A stretch of 34,245 nucleotides of DNA from DASYTH01 sp035712165 (GTDB lineage: Bacteria; Actinomycetota; Actinomycetes; Mycobacteriales; Pseudonocardiaceae), in the NCBI RefSeq assembly GCF_035712165.1, contig NZ_DASTBH010000433.1, positions 1 through 34,245 of the forward strand. The letters run 5' to 3'. Position numbers and translations under genes: made by a program. The notes beneath the pieces are model-generated. The model was not told where the DNA came from. It ran no database searches and saw nothing but the letters and a program-made list of their open reading frames with translations. Of this stretch, positions 31,119-34,245 are shown one piece after another. How positions within the stretch are numbered: the stretch's first letter is position 1; each line of letters opens with the position of its first letter.

Positions 31119-31784
31119 ATGTCCACCCCGAGCAAGGAAGCGCCACAGACCAAGAGCACGAGCACGAGCGTTCCCGGGCCGCGGTCCGCCGACGATCCCG
31201 CGATCATCGCCGCCACGCCGGAGCAGACCGCGCAGATGATGCCCGTGGCCGCCGGCGGTGGCATGACCCGGGCGGCGACCGCGATGCTCGCGATGCTGCG
31301 GATCGGGCTCGGTCTGGTGTTCGCCTGGGCCTTCCTGGACAAGGTGTTCGGACTGGGCTACTCCACTCCCGCCGCGCGGGCCTGGATCAACGGCGGCTCG
31401 CCGACCAGGGGTTTCCTCGGCTCGATCGACCAGGGCCCGTTCGCCTCGATGTTCCGGTCCATGGCCGGCACCGTCTGGGCCGACTGGCTGTTCATGCTGT
31501 CGCTGGCCGGGCTGGGGTTCGCCCTGCTGCTCGGCATCGGCATGCGGGTCGCCGCGGTCGCCGGCACGATCCTGATGGCGATGATGTGGATGGCCGAATG
31601 GCCGCCGGCCAAGACCACCAACACGGGCGAGCCGACCGGGTCCACCAACCCGCTGATCGACTACCACGTCATCTACGCCCTGGCGATGATCAGCCTCGCG
31701 TTGCTGTACGCCGGCAACCGCTGGGGGCTGGGCCGCAGGTGGTCGCAGATGTCGATCGTCCAGCGCAACCGCTGGCTGATCTGA
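31119..31784 (+). CDS. DoxX-family membrane protein (paralogue B)
   Basis: A 221-residue four-helix membrane protein, closely related to the gene at 3286-3873. It has ATAMLAMLRIGLGLVFAWAFLDKVFGLGYSTP, AWINGGSPTRGFLG, STNPLIDYHVIYALAMISLALLYAG and GLGRRWSQMSIVQRNRWLI. The polar Thr/Ser-rich N-terminus is about 25 residues longer than in the paralogue. GGGAGG lies about 6 nt before the ATG. A redox or thiol-stress role is suggested by the family only. Confidence 0.85.
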   Translation: MSTPSKEAPQTKSTSTSVPGPRSADDPAIIAATPEQTAQMMPVAAGGGMTRAATAMLAMLRIGLGLVFAWAFLDKVFGLGYSTPAARAWINGGSPTRGFLGSIDQGPFASMFRSMAGTVWADWLFMLSLAGLGFALLLGIGMRVAAVAGTILMAMMWMAEWPPAKTTNTGEPTGSTNPLIDYHVIYALAMISLALLYAGNRWGLGRRWSQMSIVQRNRWLI

Positions 31785-31822
31785 TGCGGCCAGTCTCCCG
31801 GCTCACCCACCGCGACCGCGTC

Positions 31823-31835
31823 TAACCTCGGGCCC
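31823..31835 (+). promoter_or_regulatory. Leaderless-type -10 (TAACCT) of the CoA-transferase gene
   Basis: TAACCT at 31823-31828, 7 nt, then the ATG at 31836; no ribosome site. Confidence 0.45.
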
Positions 31836-33068
31836 ATGCGGGTTGTCTCCGAGTCGCAGCTTGCGGCCGTGCTGTCGGGTGTCGCCGAGCGGCCGCGCGT
31901 CGTGGTCAGCGGGAACTTCGCCACCCCGCATGCCACACTGGCCATCCTCGATCGGGTGATTCCGCAGTACCGGCTGTTCGCGCTCAACGCGCAGTCCGGC
32001 ATCCCCGACCGCGAAGGGGTGACACTGGAGACCCCCTTCGTCGGCGCCGGGATGCGCGGCCGGCCCGGGCTGCGGTACTTCCCGTCCCGGCTGTCCTTGG
32101 TGCCGCACCTGCTCACCGTGTCCCTGCCGCCGGACATCGTGCTGCTGCACACCTCGACCCCGGTGGACGGCTCGGTGTCGCTGGGCACCGAGGTCAACGT
32201 GCTGCCGGCGGCGATCGAGGCGGTGCGGGCCCGGGGCGGCCTGGTGATCGCCCAGGTGAACCCGTGCATGCCCTACACCTACGGGGACGCCGTGCTGGCC
32301 AGCGCGGACGTGGACTACGCGATCGAGGTGGACGAGCCGCTGGCCTCGCCCGCGGAGCGTCCGGCCGGGTCGGTCTCGCACACGATCGCCGAACGGGTGG
32401 CCCGGCTGATCGGTGACGGCGCGACCCTGCAACTGGGCATCGGCGCCGTGCCGGACGCGGTGCTGTCCGCCCTGACCAAACGGCGCGGCCTGGCGGTGTG
32501 GTCGGAGATGTTCAGCGACGGGGTGCTCGGGCTGGAACGGGCCGGCGCGCTCGACCCGGAAACGCCGATCACCGCGTCCTTCGTGTTCGGCTCGGCGCAA
32601 CTCTACGAATGGGTTGATCACAATCCGCGGATCAGGTTGCTGCGGACCGAAAAAACCAACGATCCTGGGTTAATTGCCCGGCAGCGGTCGCTGGTCTCGG
32701 TAAACAGTGCGCTTGAGATAGATCTGTATGCCCAAGCCAACGCCAACCGGGTGCGCGGGGCCATCTACTCCGGTTTCGGCGGCCAGAACGACTTCGTGGT
32801 CGGCGCCCTGCACTCGCGCGGTGGGCGGGCGGTGATCGCGCTGCCCTCCTGGCATCCCCGGGCCGATGTGTCCACTGTGGTGCCTCGGCTGACCGGGCCG
32901 GTCACCTCGTTCCAACACAGCTATATCGTCAGCGAGCAGGGTACCGCGACCATCTGGGGTAATGACGCGAATGAACAGGCTCAGCAGATCATAGACCATG
33001 TCGCTCATCCCGATGCGCGGGCTGAGTTGCATGATGCCGGCCGAAATCTGGGTTTCGCCCTGCGTTGA
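31836..33068 (+). CDS. Acetyl-CoA hydrolase/CoA-transferase family protein
   Basis: A 410-residue cytosolic enzyme of the family that moves CoA between carboxylic acids or hydrolyses acetyl-CoA. It shows VVVSGNFATPH, VSLGTEVNVLPAAIEAVRARGGLVIAQVNP, LQLGIGAVPDAVL, and SEMFSDGVLGL with Glu224 as the probable catalytic Glu. The C-terminal half has YSGFGGQNDFVVGALHSRGGRAVIALPS, where GxGGQxDF is the family's CoA/oxyanion loop. The two-domain structure is complete. From about 32600 the codons turn AT-richer (gaa aaa, gat, ggg tta att, gta, ata), including a TTA Leu279 (32670-32672). Confidence 0.9.
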   Translation: MRVVSESQLAAVLSGVAERPRVVVSGNFATPHATLAILDRVIPQYRLFALNAQSGIPDREGVTLETPFVGAGMRGRPGLRYFPSRLSLVPHLLTVSLPPDIVLLHTSTPVDGSVSLGTEVNVLPAAIEAVRARGGLVIAQVNPCMPYTYGDAVLASADVDYAIEVDEPLASPAERPAGSVSHTIAERVARLIGDGATLQLGIGAVPDAVLSALTKRRGLAVWSEMFSDGVLGLERAGALDPETPITASFVFGSAQLYEWVDHNPRIRLLRTEKTNDPGLIARQRSLVSVNSALEIDLYAQANANRVRGAIYSGFGGQNDFVVGALHSRGGRAVIALPSWHPRADVSTVVPRLTGPVTSFQHSYIVSEQGTATIWGNDANEQAQQIIDHVAHPDARAELHDAGRNLGFALR

Positions 33069-33654
33069 TTGAATATTTGACGTTCTTTTGGCCCAACAAA
33101 TTGTGACATGGGCCGGGGGAATGCTTCACCAAATGTCGCGGTTGTGTCGCGGCGGGTAGCCCCAGCCCGATCGGTCGTGCTGCGGGCCGCCGACGCCGGT
33201 TGGTGGCCTCGTGGGGGGTTTGCGGTGGTTTGACGATCGCTGACATCGTTGTCATCGATCATGGAGCGGTGCGCAAGATCGTTTTCCGGGCCGGAAAACC
33301 GCAGGCCATACGCTGTTATTGATTATTCATCCGAGCATTCCATCGGCTTATGCGCGGAGCCCGGTGTTTATTGCTGAACGCGCCCCCAAGGGTTAGCAAC
33401 AGAATCGATTCAATATTGCATCAGTCCAGTCTGCTCTACAGGCTTGTCGATTGAGGAGAGACCATGGCGGTCCACCTTCTCCCGCACGGAAAGGGTCACC
33501 TGCGGCCGCCATGGCGAATGATGCCGCCGCTCCTCCAGAAATTGCCCGGCCCCAGCTATCACTCCGTTGTCGAGCATGACAGCCGGCACCGGTTCCGGTC
33601 CGCAGCGCCGGATCCGGCGGTCTCGTTCGGCCTCGATTCGCCCGGAGGCGACGA
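33069..33654. other. AT-richer 586-nt gap before the haem peroxidase gene
   Basis: The region is much AT-richer than the rest of the window. It holds a GGCCCA/TGGGCC hairpin at 33090-33114 that may end the CoA-transferase transcript, a perfect palindrome GTTTTCCG-GGC-CGGAAAAC at 33281-33299, and a possible small leader reading frame from 33464. I see no further gene with convincing codon use. Confidence 0.6.
33281..33299. promoter_or_regulatory. Perfect 19-bp palindrome, putative operator
   Basis: GTTTTCCG and CGGAAAAC around GGC. It has no U-tract and is 213 nt past the CoA-transferase stop, so an operator for the downstream peroxidase is more likely than a terminator. Confidence 0.45.
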
Positions 33655-33657
33655 ATG
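33464..33657 (+). other. Possible upstream leader reading frame
   Basis: The ATG at 33464 has an AGGAGAG ribosome site 6 nt upstream. The frame (MAVHLLPHGKGHLRPPWRM) stays open past the peroxidase start at 33655, in a different frame, and on to about 33976. Only the start is convincing, so this entry covers the part upstream of the peroxidase. It may be a leader peptide or chance. Confidence 0.25.
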
Positions 33658-34245
33658 TCCATCAGCTCAGACGAGTCCACCAACCGCAGGCGTGGCGTCG
33701 GCCGCCGCCGATTCCTCGGGGGAGTCGGTGCGGGTGTCGCGGGGGCGGTCGTCATCCCCAACATCGAGCCCGCCGCCGCGCAGGTCGAGGGACCTGCGGT
33801 GGCCGCGGCCCCGGACCCGCGGTTCAGCCGGTTGTTCAACCTGCCCGCGTTCGCCGACCCGCGTTCGACCGCGGTCCGCAACGCCATGTCCGACATCGGC
33901 AAGCTGGGCGGGATCATGGATGCCGCCGACCCGCTCAACGTGGGGCCGGTCCGCCTGGTCACCGAACCCGCGCTGAGCCCGCGCAACGTCGACCAGAACG
34001 TCGCGAACATGACCGCCGGCAGCACGTTCGTGGGCCAGTTCCTCGACCACGACATCACCTTCGACGCCAGCTCGCCGCTGGGCACGCCGGCCGAGCCGAC
34101 GGCGACGACCAACGTCCGGGACGCCCGGCTCGACCTGGACTCGGTATTCGGCGGCGGCGCGACCGTCAGCCCGAACCTCTACGAGTCGAGTGACCGCGCC
34201 AAGCTGCGGATCAGCTCCGGCGGGCAGCACGAGGACCTGCCCCGC
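33655..34245 (+). CDS. Tat-exported haem peroxidase, C-terminus cut by window edge
   Basis: The first 197 residues are visible. A Tat signal (NRRRGVGRRRFLGGVGAGVAGAVV) is followed by SRLFNLPAFADPRSTAVRNAM. The distal-His motif of the animal-type (myeloperoxidase/cyclooxygenase) superfamily, FVGQFLDHDITFDASSPLG, has His132. Bacterial members use hydrogen peroxide to oxidise halides or organic substrates; a Tat signal fits export of a folded cofactor protein. GGAGG lies 6 nt before the ATG. It is preceded by an unusually long AT-rich region. Confidence 0.88.
   Translation, partial: MSISSDESTNRRRGVGRRRFLGGVGAGVAGAVVIPNIEPAAAQVEGPAVAAAPDPRFSRLFNLPAFADPRSTAVRNAMSDIGKLGGIMDAADPLNVGPVRLVTEPALSPRNVDQNVANMTAGSTFVGQFLDHDITFDASSPLGTPAEPTATTNVRDARLDLDSVFGGGATVSPNLYESSDRAKLRISSGGQHEDLPR

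Noticed and set aside
32989..33262. Small minus-strand open frames in the AT-rich gap
   Set aside because: They lack a ribosome site or leaderless promoter, have atypical codon use and overlap the end of the CoA-transferase gene.
1..34245. Biosynthetic gene cluster, prophage or genomic island
   Set aside because: There are no PKS, NRPS or terpene genes, integrases, transposases, tRNA boundaries or phage structural genes.

Overview
The window is about 34 kb of very GC-rich DNA with strong G/C third-position codon bias, frequent GTG starts, 4-nt start/stop overlaps and AGGAGG-type ribosome sites. Sortase-E-type (LAxTG) wall anchoring, an anti-sigma-like parallel beta-helix protein, a CBM2-tailed Ser/Thr kinase, Tat-exported enzymes and many leaderless-type promoters point to a filamentous actinomycete (Pseudonocardiales or Micromonosporales are my best guesses; the sequence alone does not settle the genus). 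It looks like ordinary chromosome: I see no insertion sequence, integrase, phage gene, CRISPR array, tRNA or rRNA.

Layout. 1-5.3 kb: a truncated secreted DNRLRE-type protein, a DUF3592 membrane protein, a DUF3311 plus sodium:solute symporter pair, a DoxX-family protein and a YibE/F membrane protein. 5.3-9.6 kb: signalling genes, namely a Ser/Thr kinase with an extracellular cellulose-binding-type (CBM2) domain, a convergent atypical kinase-like protein, and a NarL-type histidine kinase/response regulator pair. 9.6-16.7 kb: a small membrane protein, a second DoxX-like protein, a membrane-anchored solute-binding/VWA fusion, a YCII protein, a polytopic GT-C-like membrane protein, a secreted DUF6351 esterase-like protein and a VOC protein. 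16.7-20 kb: a Rho-N/SAP-like basic protein, a matrixin metalloprotease with two ricin-type trefoils, and a medium-chain reductase whose upstream region carries a 65-bp AT-rich inverted repeat. 20-23.7 kb: a DUF47/PiT phosphate uptake operon, a membrane-anchored molybdopterin oxidoreductase and a truncated haemoglobin preceded by a perfect 19-bp palindrome.

23.7-29 kb is the most unusual part. It holds a 945-residue LAVTG-anchored wall protein of four repeated modules, a divergent XRE-type regulator, and an ECF sigma factor translationally coupled to a transmembrane protein whose outer part is a parallel beta-helix in place of a usual anti-sigma sensor. The same bipartite element, TGTGAGGTT-N13-CGTT, lies before both the sigma gene and the XRE gene with identical spacing. 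This suggests an autoregulated sigma factor that also drives the XRE gene. The XRE gene and the beta-helix gene converge and overlap by 67 bp, so the circuit may include an antisense link.

29-34.2 kb: an OmpR-type two-component operon with an intramembrane-type kinase, a third DoxX-family gene (a close paralogue of the one at 3.3 kb), a CoA-transferase/acetyl-CoA hydrolase family gene with an AT-rich, TTA-containing 3' half, a 586-nt AT-rich leader region, and the start of a Tat-exported haem peroxidase cut by the window end.

Across the window nine genes have a TANNNT-like -10 hexamer 6-8 nt before the start codon and no ribosome site, the signature of leaderless transcription.
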